Shown: positions 1 through 7,459, counted from the stretch's first letter. The stretch is 9,205 bases of DNA from Alphaproteobacteria bacterium (GCA_030830465.1 JAURMY010000154.1:1-9205); one strand, 5' to 3'. Made by a program: numbers and translations. The notes: generated from the letters alone by a model not told the origin.

Positions 1-66
1 GGCCTGACCGGGCTGTTCCTGATGGTGCCGGTTTTGCGGGATATTCTGCGAACCCGCCGTCCCTGA
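1..66 (+). CDS. C-terminal tail of an unidentified, probably membrane protein (5' end outside window)
   Basis: Frame 1 is open from the first base to a TGA at 64-66 and encodes 21 residues (GLTGLFLMVPVLRDILRTRRP). The hydrophobic run followed by a short basic tail is what the end of an inner-membrane protein with a cytoplasmic C-terminus often looks like, for example a transporter. The stop lies 10 bases from the stop of the minus-strand gene that follows, a normal arrangement for convergent genes. The family cannot be named from so few residues. That it is a real gene rests only on the composition and the neat convergent spacing. Confidence 0.45.
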   Translation, partial: GLTGLFLMVPVLRDILRTRRP

Positions 67-76
67 GGGCGCAATC

Positions 77-844
77 TCAGCCCTGACTGTCCTTTTGAAG
101 CCGCGCTTCCAGAATGTTCAACCCGTCGCGCAACCGGTCGTAAACCCCATGATCGGCAAAATGGGTGCGCAATTGTGCATTCAGCCCGCCTTTGGTGTTC
201 AGATCGGCAAGCAGGGCCTCAAGCGCCCCCGCCTGTTCCAGCGGTGCAGCGACCAGCCCGTTGCCGATCAGCACCCGCAGGAACCGCTCGGCCTGGGCCC
301 GATCGCCGGTGCGTTCGGCCGCCCAGTCCACCGCTCCGGCCATCAGTTTAACAACCGGCGACAGCAACGCCTGAACCGCCATATAGGGCACCAGTTCCGC
401 CGGATCCCGAAGCGCGATCACATGATTTGAGCGGCCAAAAATCCCGGCCAAAAGCGCCGACGGGGGGCAGATCAACACCGGTGATCCGCCTTTGGCAATG
501 GCGGGAAACGGGATCACCATCGCCTCGGCCCGGGCCGGGGCGATCAACCGATCAAGCTCGGCCAAGGCGATATCCGCCATAAAGGACGCCACATTTTGGC
601 CTGCCGGGAACACAAGCTCCGGCAGCACTTTGCGCGCAACCTCGGGCATCAGGCCGATCAGAACCAATTCGCTGTCTGTCACCACGGTTTGATTGTCGGC
701 AACGGTCACATTCGCAAACCGTTCCGCCAGTTCCGCCGCGCGCGCCGGGTTGCGCTGTGACACAAGGATGTCGTGACCGTCCCGTGCAATCCCCTCAACC
801 ACGGCGCTGGAAATCGTGCCAGTTCCCAAAAACCCGATCCGCAT
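77..844 (-). CDS. Divergent pyrroline-5-carboxylate reductase-like NAD(P)-binding protein
   Basis: A 255-residue cytoplasmic protein close to the usual P5C reductase length (about 270). It opens with a Rossmann nucleotide-binding motif (GFLGTGTIS, residues 4-12). A PFPAIAKGGSPVLI stretch (112-125) sits where ProC proteins have their MPN-type loop, and an all-helical dimerisation half follows. True ProC reduces pyrroline-5-carboxylate to proline with NADPH. Here the family signature SPGGTT near the C-terminus appears as TKGGLN (217-222), so substrate or reaction may differ. The ATG at 844-842 comes one base after the TGA of the upstream flavoprotein gene, with GAAGGA at 858-853 as ribosome binding site, so the two are cotranscribed and probably translationally coupled. 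That pairing suggests it acts on a product of the demethylase or a related imino or amino acid; this is inference. Fold assignment is firm, exact reaction is not. Confidence 0.8.
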   Translation of the reverse strand: MRIGFLGTGTISSAVVEGIARDGHDILVSQRNPARAAELAERFANVTVADNQTVVTDSELVLIGLMPEVARKVLPELVFPAGQNVASFMADIALAELDRLIAPARAEAMVIPFPAIAKGGSPVLICPPSALLAGIFGRSNHVIALRDPAELVPYMAVQALLSPVVKLMAGAVDWAAERTGDRAQAERFLRVLIGNGLVAAPLEQAGALEALLADLNTKGGLNAQLRTHFADHGVYDRLRDGLNILEARLQKDSQG

Positions 845-845
845 G

Positions 846-2882
846 TCAGATATCCTTCAACAGGCGCAGGGCGTCATAGATCGCGGCGTGGGTGTTGCGG
901 GCCGAAACCGCGTCCCCGATCCGGAACAGTTGATACCCGCCGCCGGGATTGGTGCGGATGGTCTGCTGCCGACCGTCGATAAACGCATCGTGGTCCAGTT
1001 CCCCCAGATTGGAGGAACCGGGTTTCAGTGCAAAATAAAGATCATCCAGCGGCAGGGTGCCATGGTTGACAATCACCTGATCGAAATGCTTTTCGCGCCT
1101 GACATCAGAATAATCCGTCCCCAGCACCGCTTTCAGACGGTTGCCATCGCGAAGCACACCCGCCAGATGCCAGGTGACGGTAAAGGTCACATCCTTATCC
1201 TGCAACGAGCGCATATAAGGCACCAGATTCATCCCCATGATTTCCGGCGCAAACATCCGGTCGCGCGTGGTGATTTCAACCTTGCCACCATCGGCGGCGA
1301 TCATTTCGGCGGCTTGCAGCGCCGGGTGGTCGCCGGCATCGTCATAGATCAGGACATCGCGGCCCGGTTTTACATCGCCTGACAGGATATCCCAGGCGTT
1401 CACGGTCAGTTCGTTGCCGAATGCCAGAATGTCCTTTTGCGGCAGGCCGCCGGTTGCCACGATCACCACGTCGGGCGACAGCGCGGTCACATCTTCGGCC
1501 TCGGCGAAGGTGTTGAAATGAAACGCCACGTCGCGGGCCGCGCATTGCGACATGCGCCAGTCAACGATGCCGATCATTTCGCGCCGCCTGGGGCTTTGCA
1601 CGGTCAGCCGGATCTGGCCGCCCGGCTGGTCGGCAGCCTCAAACACCGTCACGTAATGGCCCCGTTCGGCGGCGACCCGCGCCGCTTCCAGTCCGCCGGG
1701 ACCTGCGCCGACGATCACCACCTTCTTGCGTTCTGTGGCGCGCGGAATCACATGTGGCATGGTCAGTTCGCGACCGGTGGCCGGATTATGGATGCACAGG
1801 GCCTCGCCCGCCTGATAAATCCGGTCAAGGCAATAGGTCGCGCCGACACAGGGGCGGATATCGTTCTCGCGCCCTTCCATGATCTTTTGCATCAACATCG
1901 GATCGGCCATATGGGCGCGTGTCATCCCGACCATATCCAGCAAACCGGACGCAACCGCGTGGCGCGCCGTGGCCACGTCGGGAATGCGGCTGGCGTGAAA
2001 GGTCGGCATCCCGGTCGCGGCGCGGACCGAGCCGGCGAAATCCAGATGCGGCGCTGATTTCATCCCCTGAACCGGGATCATATCGGTCATTGCCGGATCG
2101 GTGTGGATGCGGCCGCGATTGACATTCAGGTAATCGACCATGCCGCTGTCGCGCAGCTTTTTGCCAAAGGCGATGCCCTCCTGGGCGGAAATGCCGCCGG
2201 CCTGTGCCTCGTCGGCAGCGAACCGCACACCGACGATGAAATCATCCCCCACGCGCTTGCGAATGGCGCCAAGAGCCGCCATGGGAAAGGCGCATCTCTG
2301 TTCAAAATCACCGCCCCAGGGCGCGTCAAGCCTGTTGGTCAGGGGCGACAGGAACTGATCGCCCAGATGGCCGTGCAGGATCACTTCGATCCCGTCAAGC
2401 CCCGCCGCCTTCATCCGTTCTGCCGCATCGGCAAAATCGGTCAGGATGCGGGTGATATCCCATTCCTCGGCCCGTTTGGGAAAGGCCCGGTGCGCGGGTT
2501 CACGTTCATGGCTGGGCGCCACAACCGGCAGCCAGTCGCCTTTGCTCCAGCCGGTGCGCCGCCCCAGATGGGTCAACTGAATCATCACGGCACAGCCATG
2601 TTCGTGGCAGGCATCGGCGATTTTCGCCATCCACGGCACCACCTCATCCTTATAGGCCAGGATGTTGTTGAACGCGGGCGGGCTGTCGCGGCTGACCGTG
2701 GCGGAACCGGCTGTCATCGTCATGGCAATGCCCGCCTTGGCGCGGGTTTCGTGATAGGCGCGATAGCGGTCCTTCGGCATGCCGTCCTCGGGATAGGCCG
2801 GTTCATGCGGGGTGGTCATGATCCGGTTTTTCAGAACCAGATGTTTCAGGCGAAAGGGTTGCAGCAGGGGATCGGCAGACAT
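846..2882 (-). CDS. FMN/Fe-S/FAD oxidoreductase, DgcA/HpbB-type N-methyl amino acid demethylase
   Basis: A 678-residue protein with the layout of 2,4-dienoyl-CoA reductase and trimethylamine dehydrogenase. An N-terminal Old-Yellow-Enzyme TIM barrel for FMN (about 1-330) carries a QFLSPLTNR segment at 176-184. A cysteine cluster for an Fe-S centre follows (C345, C351, C363), then a dinucleotide-binding half starting VVIVGAGPGG (388-397). From memory it is closest to the DgcA (dimethylglycine) and HpbB (N-methylproline) demethylases, which oxidatively remove N-methyl groups; the ending RNTHAAIYDALRLLKDI-like segment (662-678) fits them well. The second cysteine of the usual CxxCxxC is alanine (A348). 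His170 aligns with His172 of trimethylamine dehydrogenase, but its Tyr169 position appears to be valine. The ATG at 2882 has AGGAG at 2893-2889, six bases upstream. It is first of a two-gene unit with the ProC-like gene. Substrate is not decided by sequence; a dienoyl-CoA reductase role is less likely. Confidence 0.88.
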   Translation of the reverse strand: MSADPLLQPFRLKHLVLKNRIMTTPHEPAYPEDGMPKDRYRAYHETRAKAGIAMTMTAGSATVSRDSPPAFNNILAYKDEVVPWMAKIADACHEHGCAVMIQLTHLGRRTGWSKGDWLPVVAPSHEREPAHRAFPKRAEEWDITRILTDFADAAERMKAAGLDGIEVILHGHLGDQFLSPLTNRLDAPWGGDFEQRCAFPMAALGAIRKRVGDDFIVGVRFAADEAQAGGISAQEGIAFGKKLRDSGMVDYLNVNRGRIHTDPAMTDMIPVQGMKSAPHLDFAGSVRAATGMPTFHASRIPDVATARHAVASGLLDMVGMTRAHMADPMLMQKIMEGRENDIRPCVGATYCLDRIYQAGEALCIHNPATGRELTMPHVIPRATERKKVVIVGAGPGGLEAARVAAERGHYVTVFEAADQPGGQIRLTVQSPRRREMIGIVDWRMSQCAARDVAFHFNTFAEAEDVTALSPDVVIVATGGLPQKDILAFGNELTVNAWDILSGDVKPGRDVLIYDDAGDHPALQAAEMIAADGGKVEITTRDRMFAPEIMGMNLVPYMRSLQDKDVTFTVTWHLAGVLRDGNRLKAVLGTDYSDVRREKHFDQVIVNHGTLPLDDLYFALKPGSSNLGELDHDAFIDGRQQTIRTNPGGGYQLFRIGDAVSARNTHAAIYDALRLLKDI

Positions 2883-3022
2883 GGGCGGCTCCTGTATTCG
2901 CCGGTATCATTCATGCCGCGCACAGCCTGCGCAAGGGGCAAAGCGGGGAATTATGTGCCGGAATCTACGCCCGCGACCAACGGCGCGACAGCATAGGCCG
3001 GTGGGTGCCGGACAGAACCGCG
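2883..3022 (-). promoter_or_regulatory. Intergenic leader upstream of the demethylase gene; possible promoter and small dyad
   Basis: This 140-base gap separates the end of the stress operon from the flavoprotein gene and is long enough to hold a promoter. On the minus strand I see CATAAT at 2955-2950, a good -10 match. The best -35 candidate is TTGGTC at 2980-2975, but the 19-base spacer is long. Closer to the gene, a 15-base dyad, GCGCAGGCTGTGCGC (2932-2918), has two perfect 5-base arms and could be an operator. No terminator with a T-run was found after the zinc-ribbon gene, so read-through from the upstream operon is possible. Confidence 0.3.
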
Positions 3023-4126
3023 TTACTGGTTTTGCGACGCCACATAGGCAAGAACCCCGGCAAGGATCGCCGCCAGGATCACCGCAATGGCGATCTTGAC
3101 CCAGGACCAGGGCCGCTCGCCCTTGACCGAGCCGGTCTGCCCGTTGACCACAAACCGGAAGGTCTTGCCGCGATATTTGTAAACCGCGGTCCAGACCGGC
3201 AGCAAGACATGCTTGAAGGTCACGTCGCGCACCGTGGTTGCCACGGAGTCGACCCGCTGTTCATCGCCGCCGATATCCTGACGCACGTCCTGATCGATTA
3301 CCCGGTCCATATGGGCGCGCGCCAGCCGATAACCGTCTTCCAGCGTCACGGTATAGCCCTCGGCATCAAATCCGGCCAAATAGTCGGGCTGATAAGGCAC
3401 CAAAGCCTTCAGGTCCCAGGGCTCCAGCGCATCGGTGTATTTCTTTGGCAATGAAGCGCTGGCCAAGACCAGAATATCGTCAAAAAACCGCGCAACCCGC
3501 CCGGCGCGGCGGGACCACCGGATGCGCCGGACCTGCCGTTCGCGTTGCACCGATTTGCCGTTTTCCTCGGTCGTGTAATATTCGGTTTCGTAATAGGCAT
3601 CCCCGCGCTGGCCGCGATACTGGCTTTCGGTATCGGCGTCAAATGTCCAGTAAGGCGCGTAAATTCCGTTCATCGCGCGGCCCTTGCGGGCGTATTCCTG
3701 CAACCCGTTGGGGGCGAACCACAAACGCCCCAGCCAGTTTGTCATCGCCTGTCTTGCCGCGTTTTCATCCAGTTGAAACGGCAGGACCGCCGCCGGCTTG
3801 ATCAGGCGATGGGTGCCGGTATCGGTGACCAGCGGGGCCGCGCAAAAGGCGCATTCCGTGGCATGGGTGTCGCCGGAAAATTCAATCTCGGCACCGCAGT
3901 TTTCGCATTTGGAATACCGGGTTTCCTGGGTTTCCAGCTTGGACAGGTCATTTCTGAGCGCCGCTTGAAAATCATTTTCCCGCAAGAAGTCCGTCTTTTC
4001 GCCGGTTTGCGGCAGGCTGTTTTCCGCCCCGCAATGTGCACAGATCAGCGTTTCCGTTCCCGGCGCAAACCGCAAATCGGCGCCACAGGATTGACACGGG
4101 AACTTATGTTCTTGCGGGTCGGCCAT
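3023..4126 (-). CDS. Membrane-anchored double zinc-ribbon protein
   Basis: A 367-residue protein with two zinc ribbons at the N-terminus: C11-x2-C14...C29-x2-C32 and C74-x2-C77...C92-x2-C95. A roughly 200-residue soluble region follows, rich in Tyr, Trp and Arg and with a YAPYWTFDAD segment at 156-165. One membrane helix (about 342-362) closes it, leaving the bulk on the cytoplasmic side. Relatives are often labelled as a primosomal or PriA-like helicase, but no helicase motifs are present. The organisation recalls YdjG of the Bacillus subtilis pspA-ydjGHI operon, and it likewise sits beside an SPFH gene. An in-frame ATG at 4195 would add 23 residues but lies inside the upstream gene. I chose 4126 because GAGAGG (4138-4133) lies six bases upstream and the gap to the SPFH stop is then 10 bases. 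It is last in the operon. A scaffold or partner role with the SPFH protein is inferred. Confidence 0.85.
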   Translation of the reverse strand: MADPQEHKFPCQSCGADLRFAPGTETLICAHCGAENSLPQTGEKTDFLRENDFQAALRNDLSKLETQETRYSKCENCGAEIEFSGDTHATECAFCAAPLVTDTGTHRLIKPAAVLPFQLDENAARQAMTNWLGRLWFAPNGLQEYARKGRAMNGIYAPYWTFDADTESQYRGQRGDAYYETEYYTTEENGKSVQRERQVRRIRWSRRAGRVARFFDDILVLASASLPKKYTDALEPWDLKALVPYQPDYLAGFDAEGYTVTLEDGYRLARAHMDRVIDQDVRQDIGGDEQRVDSVATTVRDVTFKHVLLPVWTAVYKYRGKTFRFVVNGQTGSVKGERPWSWVKIAIAVILAAILAGVLAYVASQNQ

Positions 4127-4132
4127 TCTCTG

Positions 4133-4138
4133 CCTCTC
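4133..4138 (-). promoter_or_regulatory. Ribosome binding site fixing the zinc-ribbon start
   Basis: GAGAGG reads on the minus strand six bases before the ATG at 4126-4124 and overlaps the TGA of the SPFH gene (4139-4137). It favours the inner start over the ATG at 4195. Confidence 0.7.
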
Positions 4139-5258
4139 AACTTCCGGGCAGGGGCGGCGGCAGAACCGTGAACAGGGTTGCCATTTCGGCCACATCTTCG
4201 GCAGGCTTCCAGCCGTCCTGCCCCGCGGTCCAGACCAGGGTTTCGCGGGTCAACTTGCCCTCGGCCACCATCCGGCCCAGGGCCGCGCGGGAAAACGGCC
4301 CCGTTGTCGCGCCGTTCGCAGCCACATGCCAGACTTTTTCGACCGGCGGCGGCGGGGGTGGCGGGGCCGCGACCGGGGATTGATGCGGCGCGGGATGCGC
4401 CCCCCAGGGCCCCGGATTGACCATTTGCTGGGAGGCGGCGATCCCCATGCCCATGCCCAAACCCGCGCCCATGCCGCCTGACGGGTTGTTGGCGGCGGCG
4501 GTCATCGCTTCGGCTGCGGAATATTGGGTGAATTTGTTCAGATCGCCCGCCAGACCCATCGACGTGCGCTTGTCCAAAGCTGCCTCAACCGCCTCAGGCA
4601 ACGAGATATTCTCGATGTAAAGCTCGGGCATCGACAGGCCGTATTGCGCCAGCGCCGGCGAGACCTGACCCGCCAGAAGTTTACCAAGATCCTGGGTGTT
4701 TGCCGCCATATCCAGAACCGGAATGCCCGAGGCCGCGATGGCCGACGAAAACTGGCTGACGATGATGTTTCGGATCTGCGAACTGATCTCATCCATGGTG
4801 AATTCGCCGTCCGTGCCGACGATTTCCTGCATGAACGTCGCCGCATCCGACACCCGGATCGTATAGGTGCCAAAGGCCCGCAGGCGGACGGGGCCGAATT
4901 CCGGATCGCGGCACATGATCGGGTTCTTGGTGCCCCATTTCAAATCGGAAAACCGTGTCGTATTGACGAAATAAATCTCGGACTTGAACGGCGATTTGAA
5001 CCCGTGATCCCAGTGCTGAAGGCTGGTCATGATCGGCATGTTGTTGGTTTCAAGCATGTAAAGCCCGGGCGTGAACACATCCGCCAGCTGGCCTTCATGG
5101 ATGAACACCGCCGCCTGGCCCTCGCGCACGGTCAGTTTGGCACCGTATTTGATTTCGTGGCCTTCGCGTTCAAACCGCCAGACCATCGTGTCGCGTGTGT
5201 CATCCGTCCAATGGATGACGTCAATGAATTGGCCGCTGAGAAAGTCGAAAATACCCAT
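4137..5258 (-). CDS. SPFH (YdjI-like, COG4260-type) protein with C-terminal GYF_2 domain
   Basis: A 373-residue protein. Residues 1-245 form an SPFH/stomatin-like domain of the YdjI type (start MGIFDFLSGQFIDVIHW; conserved VFTPGLYMLETNN at 61-73 and RLRAFGTYTIRV at 125-136). A Gly/Met-rich linker (about 260-275) and a Pro-rich stretch with seven consecutive prolines (299-305) follow. A GYF_2 domain (about 309-360; GPF at 320-322, LVW at 341-343, W350) comes next, then the tail LPPPLPGS. SPFH proteins oligomerise on membranes and organise microdomains or partners; B. subtilis YdjI recruits PspA to the membrane. YdjI relatives often end in a zinc ribbon; here a GYF_2 domain takes that place and the zinc ribbons are in the next gene. 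The polyproline run would probably need EF-P for efficient translation. The ATG at 5258 has GGAG at 5271-5268, and the gap to the DUF2927 stop is 27 bases. Confidence 0.88.
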   Translation of the reverse strand: MGIFDFLSGQFIDVIHWTDDTRDTMVWRFEREGHEIKYGAKLTVREGQAAVFIHEGQLADVFTPGLYMLETNNMPIMTSLQHWDHGFKSPFKSEIYFVNTTRFSDLKWGTKNPIMCRDPEFGPVRLRAFGTYTIRVSDAATFMQEIVGTDGEFTMDEISSQIRNIIVSQFSSAIAASGIPVLDMAANTQDLGKLLAGQVSPALAQYGLSMPELYIENISLPEAVEAALDKRTSMGLAGDLNKFTQYSAAEAMTAAANNPSGGMGAGLGMGMGIAASQQMVNPGPWGAHPAPHQSPVAAPPPPPPPVEKVWHVAANGATTGPFSRAALGRMVAEGKLTRETLVWTAGQDGWKPAEDVAEMATLFTVLPPPLPGS

Positions 5259-5285
5259 TTGTCTGGTCTCCGTTCTGGTCGTCCG

Positions 5286-6239
5286 TTAACTGTTGCCGAG
5301 CATCACATCGCGGGCGATCTGCGGCAACAAGGGGTGGGCGGCCTGGGGGGTCATGCCCAGTTTCAGCCGCCGGTCATAAAGCATCCTGAGCATCAGTTCG
5401 TCCTGTCGCGTCAGCAGGGCAAATTCTTCATCGTCGTTAAAGATCGAGGGGCGGGCATCCGGGCTGTCATTGGCCAGGCCCATCGCCTGGGCCATTTCCT
5501 CGTGGATACAGGACAGGCGCATCAGGTCGGTATGTTCCGCCTTCACAAGAATGATCGCGGAGGAATAGGCGTTGTCATTGCCGTTGTCCGCAAACGCGTA
5601 AGCGACGCAAAATGTGTTGCGCGGGCTTTTGATGATTTCATCGATCACCACGCGGTTCAGGTTGGGCACCCGTTGCCGCAGGACCGGCACGACATTGCGC
5701 TGCTCGTCCGCGTAAAGAAACATCACGTGAAAATTCGGATTGTCGTCCGTGATGGTGATCGGAACACCCGTCAGCCGCGACAGGCGCTTTGCATAGGCGG
5801 TGACATTGGCAATGTCCTTGGTGCGCTGGGCCTCTGGCACCTGAGCGCCGAAAATCAGGCCGATACGGATCGGACGTTCCCACCGGCGCAACGAACTGGG
5901 GGTTTGCTGGGCGATGAAGCGCCCGTTCTGCACGGCATATTCGTCATATAACGCGATCCGTTCGAAATTCTGCGCCAGTGTCACGGCCGTGAAGGGCACG
6001 TCCGGGCCGCCGCCATCGGTTCGCAAAAGCCCCTGACTTTGCAGCCGCGACTGAACCGATGTGTAATATTTCTGCAATTGCAGACTGGCGTTTGACCGCG
6101 CTTTCACGGCTTCCGGTTGCGGTTTCGTTGCAACAACGGGAACAGGCGCGCAGGCCGCCACAAGCAACAGTCCGGCGGCGATTGCGCCTGCAAATGAACG
6201 GCGACATTTCTCTATCAGGTGGGCCAAAATGGGTTTCAC
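5286..6239 (-). CDS. DUF2927 family lipoprotein
   Basis: A 317-residue envelope protein of unknown function. The N-terminus has a basic segment (K11 to R14), a hydrophobic stretch and a lipobox VAAC with Cys30 as the likely acylated residue, followed by a Pro/Val-rich linker. The conserved core (about 120-290) contains HEEMAQAMGLAND at 246-258 and a SIFNDDEEFALL stretch at 265-276, hallmarks of DUF2927. The HEE motif resembles zinc-peptidase helices, but the second ligand His of HExxH is missing (HEEMA), so proteolytic activity is unproven. The start is GTG (6239-6237), seven bases after the telA stop, with no clear ribosome binding site of its own; it may depend on translational coupling to telA. 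In-frame TTG at codon 5 is a weaker alternative. Family and lipoprotein nature are well supported; the role within this operon is open. Confidence 0.82.
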   Translation of the reverse strand: MKPILAHLIEKCRRSFAGAIAAGLLLVAACAPVPVVATKPQPEAVKARSNASLQLQKYYTSVQSRLQSQGLLRTDGGGPDVPFTAVTLAQNFERIALYDEYAVQNGRFIAQQTPSSLRRWERPIRIGLIFGAQVPEAQRTKDIANVTAYAKRLSRLTGVPITITDDNPNFHVMFLYADEQRNVVPVLRQRVPNLNRVVIDEIIKSPRNTFCVAYAFADNGNDNAYSSAIILVKAEHTDLMRLSCIHEEMAQAMGLANDSPDARPSIFNDDEEFALLTRQDELMLRMLYDRRLKLGMTPQAAHPLLPQIARDVMLGNS

Positions 6240-6246
6240 CGATCAG

Positions 6247-7446
6247 TCACGCCGGGTCTTGCGGCACGCTGGTGCCAATGGTGTCGCCGGTTCCGCTTTG
6301 CCGCGATTTGGCGGCGGACAGCGTGTCGCGCAGATCGGCTTCCATCTTTTGCAGTTCGGTTTCGGCGGCGGCGCGACGGGCTTTGCCCTGATCCGCAATG
6401 GCAAGGGAATCCTCGATCGTCGCGATCAGATCAGCATTGGCGGTGCGGACCGCTTCGATGTCAAACACGCCCCGCTCAACTTCCTGGCGGATCGCGCGGT
6501 TGGCTTCTTTCAGGTTGGCGGCATTGGCTTTCAGCAACTCATTCGTCAGGTCATTGGCGTCCTTGACCACTTTTGCCGCATCGGCCGAGCGTTGGATGGT
6601 GATCGCCTGCGCCAACTGGCTTTCCCACAGCGGGACGGTATTGACCAGGGTCGAGTTGATCTTGGTGACAAGCGATTTGTCGTTTTCCTGCACCAGCCGG
6701 ATCGAGGGCAGCGACTGCATCGTGACCTGTCGCGTCAGTTTCAGGTCATGCACCCGCCGTTCCAGATCGTCGCGGGCGGACCGCAGGTCGCGCAGTTCCT
6801 GCGCCACCTTCACCTGCTGGTCGTCCTCGGCTGCGGCAACAGCGGCTTCTTTGTCAGGAATGTCCTTGGCGTCAAGCTCGGCAATCACCGCTTCGCCGGC
6901 GGCGATATATAGCCCAAGCTCATCGTAAAATTGCAGGGTCTTGTCATAAAGATTGTCCAGCGACCGGATGTCTTTCATCAGCGTGTGCTCATGCTCAAGC
7001 AACTCACCGGTGATTTTGTCGATCTGGGTCTGTACATTTTCATAGCGCGCCAGAAATTTGGCAAAGGGGGCGGCGCGGCCTGTCAGGGCTTCCCAGAACG
7101 ACCGTTTCCGGCGCGTGTCCAGTTCCGAAATTTCAAATCCGCGGATCGAACTGACCATATTGGCCAGCGCGTCACCTGCCGGGCCGACATCCTTGTTGCG
7201 CACCCCGTCCAGCATGCTTTGGCTGATCTGCTGCAGCCCGCTTTGGGCTTTGGCACCGAAGGTCACGATGCTGTCGGTATCCGTCACGTCGATTTCGGCC
7301 ATGCGGTCCCGGATACCGGTTTCCTGTTCCCCTTTGGCCTTGGCCAGCGGCACAATATCGGCTTTGGGCTCGGCCAGAACCACAGCGTTGACGGTTTCCA
7401 CCAGTTTTGCGGCCTTCTCGGCGCTCGCGCGGGTTTCTTCGGGCAT
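6247..7446 (-). CDS. telA: TelA/YaaN-family toxic anion resistance protein
   Basis: A 399-residue, highly charged, largely helical cytoplasmic protein without membrane segments. The TelA signature runs from about 244 to 282 (QSLPSIRLVQENDKSLV, then NTVPLWESQLAQAI at 269-282). Long predicted coiled coil occupies about 130-240 and 290-385, and the tail (386-399) is disordered-looking. TelA homologues are linked genetically to tellurite resistance (named in Rhodobacter sphaeroides) and, in Gram-positives, to cell-envelope antibiotic tolerance; the biochemical activity is unknown. It follows xpaC, as yaaN follows xpaC in Bacillus, so the two proteins probably act together at the membrane. A longer frame begins at 7482, but ATG at 7446 has GAGGA (7457-7453) six bases upstream and leaves a 13-base gap after xpaC, so I prefer it. 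Family call is confident; tellurite as the natural substrate is not. Confidence 0.92.
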   Translation of the reverse strand: MPEETRASAEKAAKLVETVNAVVLAEPKADIVPLAKAKGEQETGIRDRMAEIDVTDTDSIVTFGAKAQSGLQQISQSMLDGVRNKDVGPAGDALANMVSSIRGFEISELDTRRKRSFWEALTGRAAPFAKFLARYENVQTQIDKITGELLEHEHTLMKDIRSLDNLYDKTLQFYDELGLYIAAGEAVIAELDAKDIPDKEAAVAAAEDDQQVKVAQELRDLRSARDDLERRVHDLKLTRQVTMQSLPSIRLVQENDKSLVTKINSTLVNTVPLWESQLAQAITIQRSADAAKVVKDANDLTNELLKANAANLKEANRAIRQEVERGVFDIEAVRTANADLIATIEDSLAIADQGKARRAAAETELQKMEADLRDTLSAAKSRQSGTGDTIGTSVPQDPA

Positions 7447-7452
7447 TTGTCG

Positions 7453-7457
7453 TCCTC
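7453..7457 (-). promoter_or_regulatory. Ribosome binding site fixing the telA start
   Basis: GAGGA on the minus strand lies six bases before the ATG at 7446-7444, inside the 13-base xpaC-telA gap. It supports the 399-residue form over the longer frame that overlaps xpaC. Confidence 0.7.
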
Positions 7458-7459
7458 GT

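Noticed and set aside
66..84. Possible two-way terminator between the convergent genes (AGGGC, nine-base loop, GCCCT)
   Set aside because: The stem has only five pairs, overlaps both coding ends and has no T-run on either side.
2103..2996. A 297-codon plus-strand frame antisense to the demethylase gene
   Set aside because: It is the shadow of a gene with clear FMN, Fe-S and FAD motifs; its composition is Gly/His/Arg-rich and it resembles no known family.
3023..4126. PriA-like (primosomal helicase) label for the zinc-ribbon protein
   Set aside because: The similarity would come only from cysteine pairs; no Walker or helicase motifs are present and the protein ends in a membrane helix.
4127..4195. 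Extended start of the zinc-ribbon protein adding 23 residues
   Set aside because: It would overlap the end of the SPFH gene and adds a Cys/Arg-rich segment with no family resemblance, while the inner ATG has a strong ribosome binding site.
4430..4500. Repetitive ATGCCC-type DNA in the SPFH gene
   Set aside because: It is explained by the Gly/Met-rich protein linker (GMGAGLGMGMG); the units are not regular enough to call a tandem repeat.
4524..5951. A 475-codon open frame on the plus strand, antisense to the SPFH and DUF2927 genes
   Set aside because: It covers two well-supported minus-strand genes and the gap between them, and its protein is rich in His, Arg and Gln with no recognisable domain. 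Long antisense frames are common in GC-rich genes with third-position bias.
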